From: Patescibacteria group bacterium
Lineage (GTDB): Bacteria > Patescibacteriota > Minisyncoccia > UBA6257 > GWB1-50-10
DNA length: 20,114 nt
Reading direction: 5' to 3'
Assembly: GCA_023380415.1 (NCBI GenBank)
Contig: JAMCRC010000036.1
Location: 5,636-25,749 of the forward strand
Part shown: piece by piece, positions 14,397 to 20,114 of the stretch
How positions within the stretch are numbered: position 1 is the first letter of the stretch
How the letters are laid out: each line of letters starts with the position of its first letter
Notes under the pieces: generated by a model
Databases searched by the model: none
Seen by the model: the letters and a program-made list of their open reading frames with translations, nothing else
Told to the model about the DNA's origin: nothing
Made by a program: the position numbers and the translations under genes

Positions 14397-14687
14397 GTGG
14401 TAACACTATTGTCCTTGATCGGTCTTATCGTCGGAATGTTCGCCGCCGCGATCGGTTTGATCACCTTCGCCATGACCGACGTCTTCGGCGATAAGGCGCG
14501 GTATTATGCCGGCTTCGCGTCATTCTGGTCGGTCGTATTCGCCGCTCTTTGTTCGTTCTTCCTATACGATTTCGAAGTGCCGACGCATGGCATAGTGCTC
14601 ATTGCGCTCATCGCTGGGGCGGCACTGGCCATGCCGATGAGCTTGAGGAAGAAGGTCAAGGGCGGCATCGAGATCGATCTGAAGTAA
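14397..14687 (+). CDS. Small three-TM membrane protein of unknown function
   Basis: A 96-aa, strongly hydrophobic protein with three likely TM segments (about residues 3-25, 36-57, 63-82) and a short basic/acidic C-terminus (RKKVKGGIEIDLK). I do not recognise the family. The GTG start is fixed by a strong GGAGG (14386-14390) 6 nt upstream. This canonical Shine-Dalgarno, together with a TTGACA promoter, contrasts with the leaderless-looking housekeeping genes. A terminator follows. The gene borders the parS-like region. Confidence 0.75.
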   Translation: MVTLLSLIGLIVGMFAAAIGLITFAMTDVFGDKARYYAGFASFWSVVFAALCSFFLYDFEVPTHGIVLIALIAGAALAMPMSLRKKVKGGIEIDLK

Positions 14688-14709
14688 CGATCGGTAGCTC
14701 GAGTCAATG

Positions 14710-14738
14710 CAGTCATCTGAAATCAGGTGACTGTTTTT
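14710..14738 (+). terminator. Intrinsic terminator after the 96-aa gene
   Basis: CAGTCATCT (14710-14718), loop GAAATC, AGGTGACTG (14725-14733, one T-G pair), then TTTTT. Confidence 0.85.
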
Positions 14739-14927
14739 ATTAAATATATTTAAAAACCAAAAAACTTGGAAAACCAGTAAAACCTGGTTTATCGGATAAT
14801 GCGATAAAACCTACATACGTTGTGAAACATGCATATTTACTAACTTATCAGGTTTTATTATTTAATGGTGTGATTATTTAGGCCTAAATTTGACAGAAAA
14901 GCGTGAAACATGTGAAACACTGTAAAA

Positions 14928-14935
14928 TGTTTCAC
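14928..14935 (-). repeat. Inverted GTGAAACA half-site
   Basis: TGTTTCAC on the plus strand. With the direct half-site at 14912-14919 it forms an inverted pair separated by 8 bp. Confidence 0.7.
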
Positions 14936-14938
14936 AAG

Positions 14939-14974
14939 CTGATAATGCGATGGTTATCGCATTATCGGGTTTTT
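14939..14974 (+). repeat. Perfect 11-bp hairpin with following T run
   Basis: GATAATGCGAT (14941-14951), loop GGTT, ATCGCATTATC (14956-14966), then GGG and TTTTT (14970-14974). It could terminate an unseen transcript or be a protein-binding palindrome; no gene reads into it. Confidence 0.6.
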
Positions 14975-14986
14975 ACCAAAAAAAAG

Positions 14987-15002
14987 TGTTTCGCGTGAAA
15001 CA
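14987..15002. promoter_or_regulatory. parS-like ParB binding site
   Basis: TGTTTCGCGTGAAACA differs at one base from the widely conserved ParB site TGTTTCACGTGAAACA. Four further half-sites lie within 170 bp upstream. Established parS sites in other bacteria tolerate one or two changes. Confidence 0.7.
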
Positions 15003-15148
15003 TTTTAATTTATAAATTTGTGCATTAAAAACTAATTCAGCGATATAAAAATTGGATAAAATTTGGGTTAAAGTATCTGCCGATAGGCAGACGCCGTCGA
15101 ATGGTCACTTTCTAGCTTGCCAGATTAGTTTAAGGTAATTGCCTGATG

Positions 15149-15154
15149 TAAAAT
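15149..15154 (+). promoter_or_regulatory. -10 box of yraN
   Basis: TAAAAT, 9 nt before ATG 15164, with no clear -35 and no Shine-Dalgarno; consistent with a leaderless transcript. Confidence 0.4.
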
Positions 15155-15163
15155 TAATCCAAT

Positions 15164-15526
15164 ATGACCCACAACTCAGATTTGGGTCGGGAGGGAGAAG
15201 AGTTTGCCGCCGGATACCTGAAGCGGCAGGGTTACTGGATACAAGAAAGGAACTGGAAGAGGCCGTTCGGCGAACTGGACATTGTGGCTATCGCCCCGGA
15301 TAAGACGCTTGTGTTCATTGAAGTAAAAACCACTCGGCCCGGTAGTTTTGAGCCAGAAGAAGAAATGACGTCTGAGAAGATAAAAAAATTCCGGCGGGCG
15401 GCAGCGCTTTTTGCCGGGGCCAGATCGGATTTGGTGGACGACGAGCATGGTTGGCGATTGGATGCTATCGCCGTCGAAAAGCGCGGCGATGGATCTTTTG
15501 CCGTTCGCCACTACGAAAATATTTGA
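15164..15526 (+). CDS. yraN: YraN/UPF0102 family nuclease-fold protein
   Basis: A 120-aa protein of normal family length. Family signatures are present in order: GREGEEFAAGYL (8-19), ERNWKRPFGELDIVA (28-42) and LVFIEVKT (49-56). D39 with E53-x-K55 forms the D...E-x-K arrangement of the restriction-endonuclease-like (Holliday-junction-resolvase-like) fold. The cellular role is not established; a DNA-processing function is usually assumed. It sits directly next to the parS-like region, which may be coincidental. Start at ATG 15164, 9 nt after a -10 box. Confidence 0.9.
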   Translation: MTHNSDLGREGEEFAAGYLKRQGYWIQERNWKRPFGELDIVAIAPDKTLVFIEVKTTRPGSFEPEEEMTSEKIKKFRRAAALFAGARSDLVDDEHGWRLDAIAVEKRGDGSFAVRHYENI

Positions 15527-15550
15527 GAGTCGGCACTGTTATCTATTATA

Positions 15551-15579
15551 TTGACATATAGACAATTATCATTTATAAT
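15551..15579 (+). promoter_or_regulatory. Perfect consensus sigma70 promoter of the 101-aa-frame gene
   Basis: TTGACA (15551-15556), exact 17-bp spacer, TATAAT (15574-15579). Transcription should start near 15586, giving a leader of about 24 nt. Confidence 0.85.
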
Positions 15580-15609
15580 ATAAACAGAACCAATCATAAG
15601 GAGGCAGTG

Positions 15610-15912
15610 ATGGCAATAGCCGATTTTTCGCCGACCGTAACCGTCATCTTGAGCGCGTGCGTCATTTTCTCCATCGCCCTGCATAGGAAAGGTGCGACGC
15701 GCAATCGCTGGCTGGTCCTGGCCATGGTTACGATATTCGTCGGACTTTGGTGGATGGCACTCGCAAGGGATTTGGCCACGAACGTTTTCTTCGTCCAGGT
15801 TTTGGCCGTGGCCGTTTACGGTCTGGCGGGCCTATCCATGCTCGAAGAGCATCGGCAGCCGACCATCCAGTACCTGATACTCAGCGAATGGGTACCGCCG
15901 AGCGACAATTAG
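15610..15912 (+). CDS. Small three-TM membrane protein of unknown function
   Basis: A 100-aa hydrophobic protein with three probable TM segments (about residues 7-24, 33-50 and 57-76) and a polar C-terminal tail ending in WVPPSDN. The family is not recognised. ATG 15610 is chosen over GTG 15607 because AAGGAGG (15598-15604) then sits 5 nt away, an optimal spacing. A perfect consensus promoter and a strong Shine-Dalgarno suggest high expression. A terminator at 15934-15964 makes it a one-gene transcript. Similar in size and control signals to the 96-aa gene at 14397, though the sequences are not obviously alike. Confidence 0.75.
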   Translation: MAIADFSPTVTVILSACVIFSIALHRKGATRNRWLVLAMVTIFVGLWWMALARDLATNVFFVQVLAVAVYGLAGLSMLEEHRQPTIQYLILSEWVPPSDN

Positions 15913-15933
15913 CAGAGGACGATCGTTCATATA

Positions 15934-15964
15934 AAGCAAGTGGCCTGAAGCCGCTTGCTTTTTT
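15934..15964 (+). terminator. Intrinsic terminator before nusA
   Basis: AAGCAAGTGGC (15934-15944), loop CTGAA, GCCGCTTGCTT (15950-15960, one T-G pair), T run to 15964. Confidence 0.9.
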
Positions 15965-15979
15965 GTGCCTATGCCGTTG

Positions 15980-16007
15980 TTGCGTTCCGCATCCGATATG
16001 TTATAAT
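15980..16007 (+). promoter_or_regulatory. Extended -10 promoter of nusA-hppA
   Basis: TATAAT (16002-16007) preceded by TGT (15999-16001), a full extended -10; TTGCGT (15980-15985) is a weak -35 at 16 bp. It predicts a leader of about 60 nt with a 6-bp hairpin at 16022-16038. Confidence 0.65.
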
Positions 16008-16073
16008 GATTGCGTACTTGACCGCTCCTTGAGGGCGGCAGTTTGTTAAAAGGTCTAATCAATCAATAAAGCT

Positions 16074-17294
16074 ATGGATCTCAAATCATTGGCGGTCGCG
16101 GTAGATCAGATCGCGGCCGAAAAGGGGATACCGGCGGAAAAGGTCATGGGAGCCATCGAGGCCGCCATTGCCGCCGCCTACAAGCGCGAGTACCGCAAGC
16201 GGTCGGAGGTCGTTCGGGCCAAGTTCGATCCGAAGACGGGCGATATGCAATTCGCTCAGGTGAAGACGGTCGTCGACCCGTCCGAGGTTCGCATCGTGGC
16301 GGAAGGGGAGGAAGAACCGCCGGCCGCCGCGGACAGCGAGGAGCTTTTGCCCCGCTACAACGAGGACCGGCATATATTCACGGAGGAGGCGAAGAAAATA
16401 AAAAAGGATGCGAAGTCGGGCGACGAGATAGAATTCCCGCTCGAATCGCACGCCGATTTCGGGCGCATCGCCGCCCAAACGGCCAAGCAGGTCGTGCTCC
16501 AGAACCTTCGGGACGCCGAGCGCGCTTCGGTCAAGGAAGAGTTCGCCGACAAGGAAGGCGAGATCGTTTCTGGCGTCGTTCAGCGCTTCGAGCGCGGCAA
16601 CGTCTACGTGAACCTTGGCCGGGCGATCGGCATAATGTTCCCGAACGAAAGCATTCCGGGCGAGCACTACCGGTTGGGCGACCGGATGCGCTTTTACGTC
16701 TTGGCCGTCCAGGATGACGCTCGGCGGCCGGGCATCGTCCTTTCGCGTTCGCATCCGAACTTCGTGAAAAAGCTCTTCGAGCTCGAGGTGCCGGAGATCG
16801 CTGACGGAACGGTCGAGATAAAAGAGATAGCCAGAGAAGCGGGGAGCCGCACCAAGATCGCCGTGGCCTCGAAGGAGGAGGGAGTAGATCCGGTCGGTTC
16901 GGCCGTCGGCCAGCGCGGTACCCGGGTCATGGCCGTTACTAACGAGCTCGGAAACGAGAAGATCGATATCATCGAATGGTCGGACGATCCCGAAAAATTC
17001 GTCGGTAACGCCATCTCGCCGGCCAAAGCCAAGCTCGTCGAAGTTCTGCCGCGGCGCGAGGCCCGCGTCCTCGTGGCCGAGGACCAATTGTCGCTCGCGA
17101 TCGGCAAGGGCGGACAGAACGTCCGTCTGGCGGCCAAACTCACGGGCTGGAAGATAGACGTGCGTTCGCAGTCCAATCCGGAAGCGGTTCAAGAGGGCGG
17201 CGTCGCCGGAGCGGAGGGCGGAACGGGGGATGACGGATTGGCCGATTTCGGAGGAGAAGAATCGAAGGAGGGAAAGAAAGCGGTCGAGGAATAA
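16074..17294 (+). CDS. nusA: Transcription termination/antitermination factor NusA
   Basis: RNA polymerase-binding factor controlling pausing, termination and antitermination. 406 aa: N-terminal RNAP-binding domain (about 1-155) starting MDLKSLAVAVDQIAAEKGIP, with an acidic/charged insertion at about 78-118; S1 domain (about 161-225, ending IVLSRSHPNF); KH1 (about 235-310, with VGSAVGQRGTR); KH2 (about 315-365, with LAIGKGGQNVRLAAKLTG). It ends in a Gly/Glu-rich tail; the acidic AR repeats of E. coli NusA are absent, as in many bacteria. ATG 16074 has no Shine-Dalgarno. hppA follows after 21 nt. Confidence 0.95.
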   Translation: MDLKSLAVAVDQIAAEKGIPAEKVMGAIEAAIAAAYKREYRKRSEVVRAKFDPKTGDMQFAQVKTVVDPSEVRIVAEGEEEPPAAADSEELLPRYNEDRHIFTEEAKKIKKDAKSGDEIEFPLESHADFGRIAAQTAKQVVLQNLRDAERASVKEEFADKEGEIVSGVVQRFERGNVYVNLGRAIGIMFPNESIPGEHYRLGDRMRFYVLAVQDDARRPGIVLSRSHPNFVKKLFELEVPEIADGTVEIKEIAREAGSRTKIAVASKEEGVDPVGSAVGQRGTRVMAVTNELGNEKIDIIEWSDDPEKFVGNAISPAKAKLVEVLPRREARVLVAEDQLSLAIGKGGQNVRLAAKLTGWKIDVRSQSNPEAVQEGGVAGAEGGTGDDGLADFGGEESKEGKKAVEE

Positions 17295-17315
17295 GAAAAT
17301 TTAATTAAAGATCCA

Positions 17316-19280
17316 ATGAACTACCTAATATTCGGTCCTGTCGTTTTGGCGGTCCTTTACACCGCCTATCTGGGTTTCAAGTTGAAGAAGGCCCCCTCGG
17401 GCAACGAAAGAATGCTCGAGATATCGCGGGCCATAGAGTCCGGTTCGGCGGCCTATTTGAGCCGCCAGTATCGGACGGTCGCGATCATCGCGATCATCCT
17501 TCTCGCCATCATCTGGGTGGCTCTCGGGTGGCTCACGGCCATCGGCTTTTTGGTCGGAGCGGTCGCTTCGGCCGCGGCCGGTTTCATCGGTATGAACGTG
17601 GCCGTAAGGAACAATCACAAAACGGCCAAGGCGGCCGAAAGCGGACTTGGGGCGGCTTTGAAGCTGGCCTTCGATGCCGGTTCGGTCACGGGTTTCTTGG
17701 TCGTGACCCTCGGGCTTCTCGCCGTAGCCGGCTTCTATCTTTTGACGCACGACGTGAAGGGGCTGATCGGCCTCAGCTTCGGCGCCTCGCTGATCTCAAT
17801 CTTCGCCCGCCTCGGCGGCGGAATATTCACCAAAGCCGCCGATGTCGGCACCGACCTCGTGGGCAAGGTGGAGGCGGGGATACCGGAGGACGATCCGCGT
17901 AACCCCGGCGTCATCGCCGACGGCGTAGGCGACAACGTCGGCGATTGCGCCGGCATGGCCGCCGACCTTTTCGAAACGTATGCCGTCACGCTTACGGCCG
18001 CCATTCTTTTGGGGGCTTTGACATTGGGCGGCGGGCAGATAGTTTTCCCGCTCGTTTTGGGAGGCGTCGCCATCGTGGCTTCCATCATCGGAACCTTCTT
18101 CGTCCGCCTGGGCAAGAGCCAGCATATCATGGGGGCGCTCTATAAGGGACTCATCGCCGCCGTCGTCTTCGCCGGCATCTTCTTCTACTTCGTCTCCAAG
18201 GCCTATTTCGGTACGGCCTATCTGCCGGCCTTCCTTGCGAGCTTGATCGGTCTTGCGGTCACCATGCTCATGGTCGTCGTCACCGATTACTACACCTCTA
18301 AGAACTATCGTCCGGTCAAATCCATCGCCGAGGCCTCCAAGTCCGGCCACGGCACGAACATCATCGTCGGTCTTGCGATCAGCATGGAATCGACGTTCAT
18401 CCCGATCATCATCATCGTCCTGGGCATTCTGGGCTCTTATCTTTTGGTCGGCACCTACGGTATCGCGATCGCCGCGACGGCCATGCTTTCGGTCGCCGGC
18501 ATCATCGTTTCCATCGACTCATTCGGTCCCATCACGGACAACGCCGGCGGCATCGCCGAAATGAGCGAAGCACCGGAGAACGTCCGGCAGATAACGGACG
18601 CGCTCGACGCGGTGGGCAACACAACGAAGGCCGTCACCAAGGGCTACGCCATCGCTTCGGCCGGACTTGCCGCCCTCGTGCTCTTCAGTTCCTACTCGCG
18701 CGAAGTAACGTCTCTTTTCGGGCACATCTCTTTCGATATCGAGAATCCCTACGTATTGATCGGCCTTCTCTTGGGAGCCGCCGGTCCGTACCTGTTCGGT
18801 TCCATCGCCATGAGGAGCGTCGGCGAAGCGGCCGGAACGATCGTCGAAGAGATCCGCCGACAATTCCGCGAGATCAAAGGCATTATGGACGGAACGGCCA
18901 AGCCGGATTACAAGCGGGCCGTTGACATAGTGACCAAGGCCGCCCTGCACGAAATGATCGTCCCGGCGCTTTTGCCGGTCGTATCGGTCATCGCGGTCGG
19001 ATTCATCTTCGGCGCCCAGGCCTTGGGGGGCTTCCTGATGGGCGCCATCGTCTCCGGGCTTTTCGTCGCGATCTCAATGACATCGGGCGGCGCGGCCTGG
19101 GATAACGCCAAAAAGTACATCGAGTCAGGCCAGTATGGAGGCAAGCATTCCGAGGCCCACAAAGCGGCCGTGACGGGAGATACCGTCGGCGACCCTTACA
19201 AGGACACCGCCGGTCCGGCCATCAACCCGCTCATCAAGGTCATCAACATCGTGGCCTTGCTTATCATCCCGTTCCTTTAG
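17316..19280 (+). CDS. hppA: Membrane-bound pyrophosphatase, K+-independent type (H+-pumping)
   Basis: Integral membrane enzyme that couples pyrophosphate hydrolysis to ion export. 654 aa, usual length, with about 16 hydrophobic segments. Substrate motifs are intact: GTDLVGKVEAGIPEDDPRNP, ADGVGDNVGDCAGMAADLFE, SFGPITDNAGGIAEMS, and near the C-terminus GGAAWDNAKKYIE and GDTVGDPYKDTAGPAINPLIK. K438 and T441 in GNTTKAVTKGYA occupy the two positions that mark the K+-independent subfamily, whose characterised members pump protons. It could help generate membrane potential from biosynthetic PPi in an organism with few energy pathways. Probably co-transcribed with nusA; only a weak AAAGA precedes the ATG. 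Confidence 0.96.
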   Translation: MNYLIFGPVVLAVLYTAYLGFKLKKAPSGNERMLEISRAIESGSAAYLSRQYRTVAIIAIILLAIIWVALGWLTAIGFLVGAVASAAAGFIGMNVAVRNNHKTAKAAESGLGAALKLAFDAGSVTGFLVVTLGLLAVAGFYLLTHDVKGLIGLSFGASLISIFARLGGGIFTKAADVGTDLVGKVEAGIPEDDPRNPGVIADGVGDNVGDCAGMAADLFETYAVTLTAAILLGALTLGGGQIVFPLVLGGVAIVASIIGTFFVRLGKSQHIMGALYKGLIAAVVFAGIFFYFVSKAYFGTAYLPAFLASLIGLAVTMLMVVVTDYYTSKNYRPVKSIAEASKSGHGTNIIVGLAISMESTFIPIIIIVLGILGSYLLVGTYGIAIAATAMLSVAGIIVSIDSFGPITDNAGGIAEMSEAPENVRQITDALDAVGNTTKAVTKGYAIASAGLAALVLFSSYSREVTSLFGHISFDIENPYVLIGLLLGAAGPYLFGSIAMRSVGEAAGTIVEEIRRQFREIKGIMDGTAKPDYKRAVDIVTKAALHEMIVPALLPVVSVIAVGFIFGAQALGGFLMGAIVSGLFVAISMTSGGAAWDNAKKYIESGQYGGKHSEAHKAAVTGDTVGDPYKDTAGPAINPLIKVINIVALLIIPFL

Positions 19281-19294
19281 GCGCCGGTTGGCGT

Positions 19295-19336
19295 GGAAGC
19301 CGGACCTCTGTAGGAAGTCCGGCTTCCTTATTTTTT
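19295..19336 (+). terminator. Intrinsic terminator after hppA
   Basis: GGAAGCCGGAC (19295-19305), 11-nt loop, GTCCGGCTTCC (19317-19327), then a T-rich run to 19336. Confidence 0.9.
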
Positions 19337-19357
19337 GTTATCGATGTGAAAATAAAA

Positions 19358-19387
19358 CGGCTCACTGAATTTCAGTGAGCTGTTTTT
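19358..19387. terminator. Bidirectional terminator between hppA and the DUF218 gene
   Basis: GCTCACTGA (19360-19368), loop ATT, TCAGTGAGC (19372-19380), with T runs after it on both strands. The genes on either side converge here. Confidence 0.85.
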
Positions 19388-19407
19388 GATGAAACGATAA
19401 CTCTTTG

Positions 19408-20004
19408 CTACTGCCGCGAGCTTGGCCAGACGGTTCGGAGAAGCCAGAAGCCGAAGCGCGACCAGGGACGGAAGAGCATGAGCTCGTAAAGAAGTATCGA
19501 ACTCCGCTCGTGGGACGCGAACGTTTCCTCGGTCGCCCAGTACGCCTGACCGGGAACGTTAGCATCGTACTCCGGAACCGAGGCTATTCCTTTGAGGCGA
19601 AACGGTTTGTCCTTGAAATACAGCCTTCTCGCCGTCCGAAACGACAATTTAGTTCTCTTAATGTGCGCCGGATGATCGACAACGACGATCGTCGCCTCGC
19701 GCCCATTGGCAATATCAGCCGCGTATTTGAGCGCCTCGACCGCATTGTTGTGCGTCCGATATGATATGTTTTCGGTGTGGATATCCGTTAGAGGGTGGTA
19801 CTTGTTTTTGCAGTAATTCGCCATAGCTGCCGCCTCCGTCGTCCCATTCACTCGGAACCCGCCGGAAAATACCATCGCCGTGGACTCATGGTCGTGAGGG
19901 ATGCTACCAAGCAATTCCACCATCTTGTCCACTATCGCTGCGCCCATTGCCGAAGTGGTGCCATCGGCATGCAAGCCATTTCCGATACCGATTATTATTA
20001 ACAA
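19408..20004 (-). CDS. DUF218 (YdcF/SanA/ElyC-like) family protein
   Basis: A 198-aa protein whose layout fits DUF218: opening strand LIIIGIGNG, a helix, VFSGGFRVNGTTEAAAM (the SGG...EA motif, about residues 44-60), then IHTENISYRTHNNAVEAL (matching the E-x-x-S-x-x-T-x-x-N-A motif, about 74-92) and TIVVVDHPAHIKRT (about 104-117). Family members are linked to envelope integrity and possibly polyprenyl or sugar metabolism; the function is not proven. There is no N-terminal TM, so this copy may be cytoplasmic. The TTG start at 20004 is fixed by AGGAGG (20016-20011) 6 nt upstream. The promoter spacer contains a perfect 12-bp palindrome. Confidence 0.72.
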   Translation of the reverse strand: MLIIIGIGNGLHADGTTSAMGAAIVDKMVELLGSIPHDHESTAMVFSGGFRVNGTTEAAAMANYCKNKYHPLTDIHTENISYRTHNNAVEALKYAADIANGREATIVVVDHPAHIKRTKLSFRTARRLYFKDKPFRLKGIASVPEYDANVPGQAYWATEETFASHERSSILLYELMLFRPWSRFGFWLLRTVWPSSRQ

Positions 20005-20045
20005 CCGACACCTCCTTTGATTTGGTTTTTAATTAGCTCAAGCAT

Positions 20046-20074
20046 ATATTACAACTTATAAGTTATTACGTCAA
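20046..20074 (-). promoter_or_regulatory. Promoter of the DUF218 gene with a palindromic spacer
   Basis: Minus strand TTGACG (20074-20069), 17-bp spacer, TAATAT (20051-20046). The perfect palindrome AACTTATAAGTT (20053-20064) lies wholly in the spacer, a natural place for a repressor or activator. Confidence 0.6.
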
Positions 20075-20114
20075 CTTATGATGATCGGCGGATTACAGCA
20101 TAATTAGCCGGTGG

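Larger units (their letters stand above)
14739..15148. other. AT-rich gene-free segment: candidate centromere/origin-like region
   Basis: About 410 bp with no credible gene, far richer in AT than its surroundings. It holds a 16-bp parS-like site (14987-15002) and four GTGAAACA half-sites (14822-14829, 14903-14910, 14912-14919, and inverted 14928-14935). It also holds a hairpin at 14771-14790 (AAACCAG/CTGGTTT), GATAATGCGAT at 14795-14805 repeated at 14941-14951 and inverted at 14956-14966, a 14-bp perfect palindrome ATTTAGGCCTAAAT (14876-14889), and a hairpin TCTGCC-GATA-GGCAGA (15076-15091). No consensus DnaA box (TTATCCACA) is present; the nearest is TTATCCAAT on the minus strand near 15055. 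No parA, parB or dnaA lies in the window. Confidence 0.6.

Noticed and set aside
14890..14918. TTGACA followed at 17 bp by TGAAAC as a promoter within the parS-like region
   Set aside because: The -10 matches only three positions and lies within half-sites; no gene follows on that strand for 250 bp.
16022..16038. Hairpin in the nusA leader as an attenuator
   Set aside because: A 6-bp stem with one G-T pair and no T run after it; too weak to call as a terminator or riboswitch.
1..20114. CRISPR arrays, insertion sequences, phage genes, rRNA
   Set aside because: No regularly spaced direct repeats, transposase or phage motifs, or rRNA sequence were seen.

Overview
The window looks like a contig from a small-genome bacterium, most likely a member of the Candidate Phyla Radiation (Patescibacteria, Parcubacteria-like). 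The basis is compact housekeeping genes with short spacers, a four-domain ribosomal protein S1, a short NusA with no C-terminal extension, a cluster of single-TM proteins of unknown function, and a K+-independent-type membrane pyrophosphatase. Coding sequence is GC-rich, intergenic DNA is AT-rich, and TGA is used as a stop, so the code is the standard one (not the UGA-Gly code of Gracilibacteria/SR1). The lineage is inferred from gene content; no rRNA is present.

Layout. 1-2459 is a leftward operon: a degenerate metallo-beta-lactamase-fold protein, a one-TM protein, and gyrA cut off at the left edge. 2516-2740 is a non-coding stretch with a long closing helix and internal hairpins, probably a structured RNA on the minus strand, divergent from rpsA. 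2755-5753 holds rpsA and ftsH (+), followed by tRNA-Ile(UAU) and tRNA-Val(UAC). 5990-7456 holds a YkuK-like RNase H-fold protein, a DEDDy exonuclease and a small membrane protein. 7541-9528 is a one-carbon operon, glyA-folD, overlapping by ATGA. 9588-13513 runs leftward: ftsK, then a RodZ-like HTH/TM protein and recA. 13568-14687 holds a HAD-IIB phosphatase and a three-TM small protein. 14739-15148 is a gene-free AT-rich segment with a near-perfect ParB parS site, four parS half-sites and several palindromes. 15164-19280 holds yraN, another three-TM small protein, nusA and hppA. A DUF218 protein closes the window on the minus strand.

Main points. (1) The 14.8-15.0 kb segment is a candidate centromere and possibly origin-proximal. 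(2) The 2.5-2.7 kb element is a candidate undescribed structured RNA. (3) Two modes of translation start are visible: many housekeeping genes have a -10 box 6-12 nt before the start codon and no Shine-Dalgarno (predicted leaderless mRNAs), whereas three genes (two small membrane proteins and the DUF218 gene) have near-consensus promoters plus a canonical Shine-Dalgarno. (4) Heptanucleotide ATTNNNN mini-arrays occur three times, twice in frame inside a divergent folD. (5) The left edge carries an exact 25-bp fold-back of gyrA, typical of an amplification or assembly chimera, so the apparent stop of gyrA there should not be trusted.
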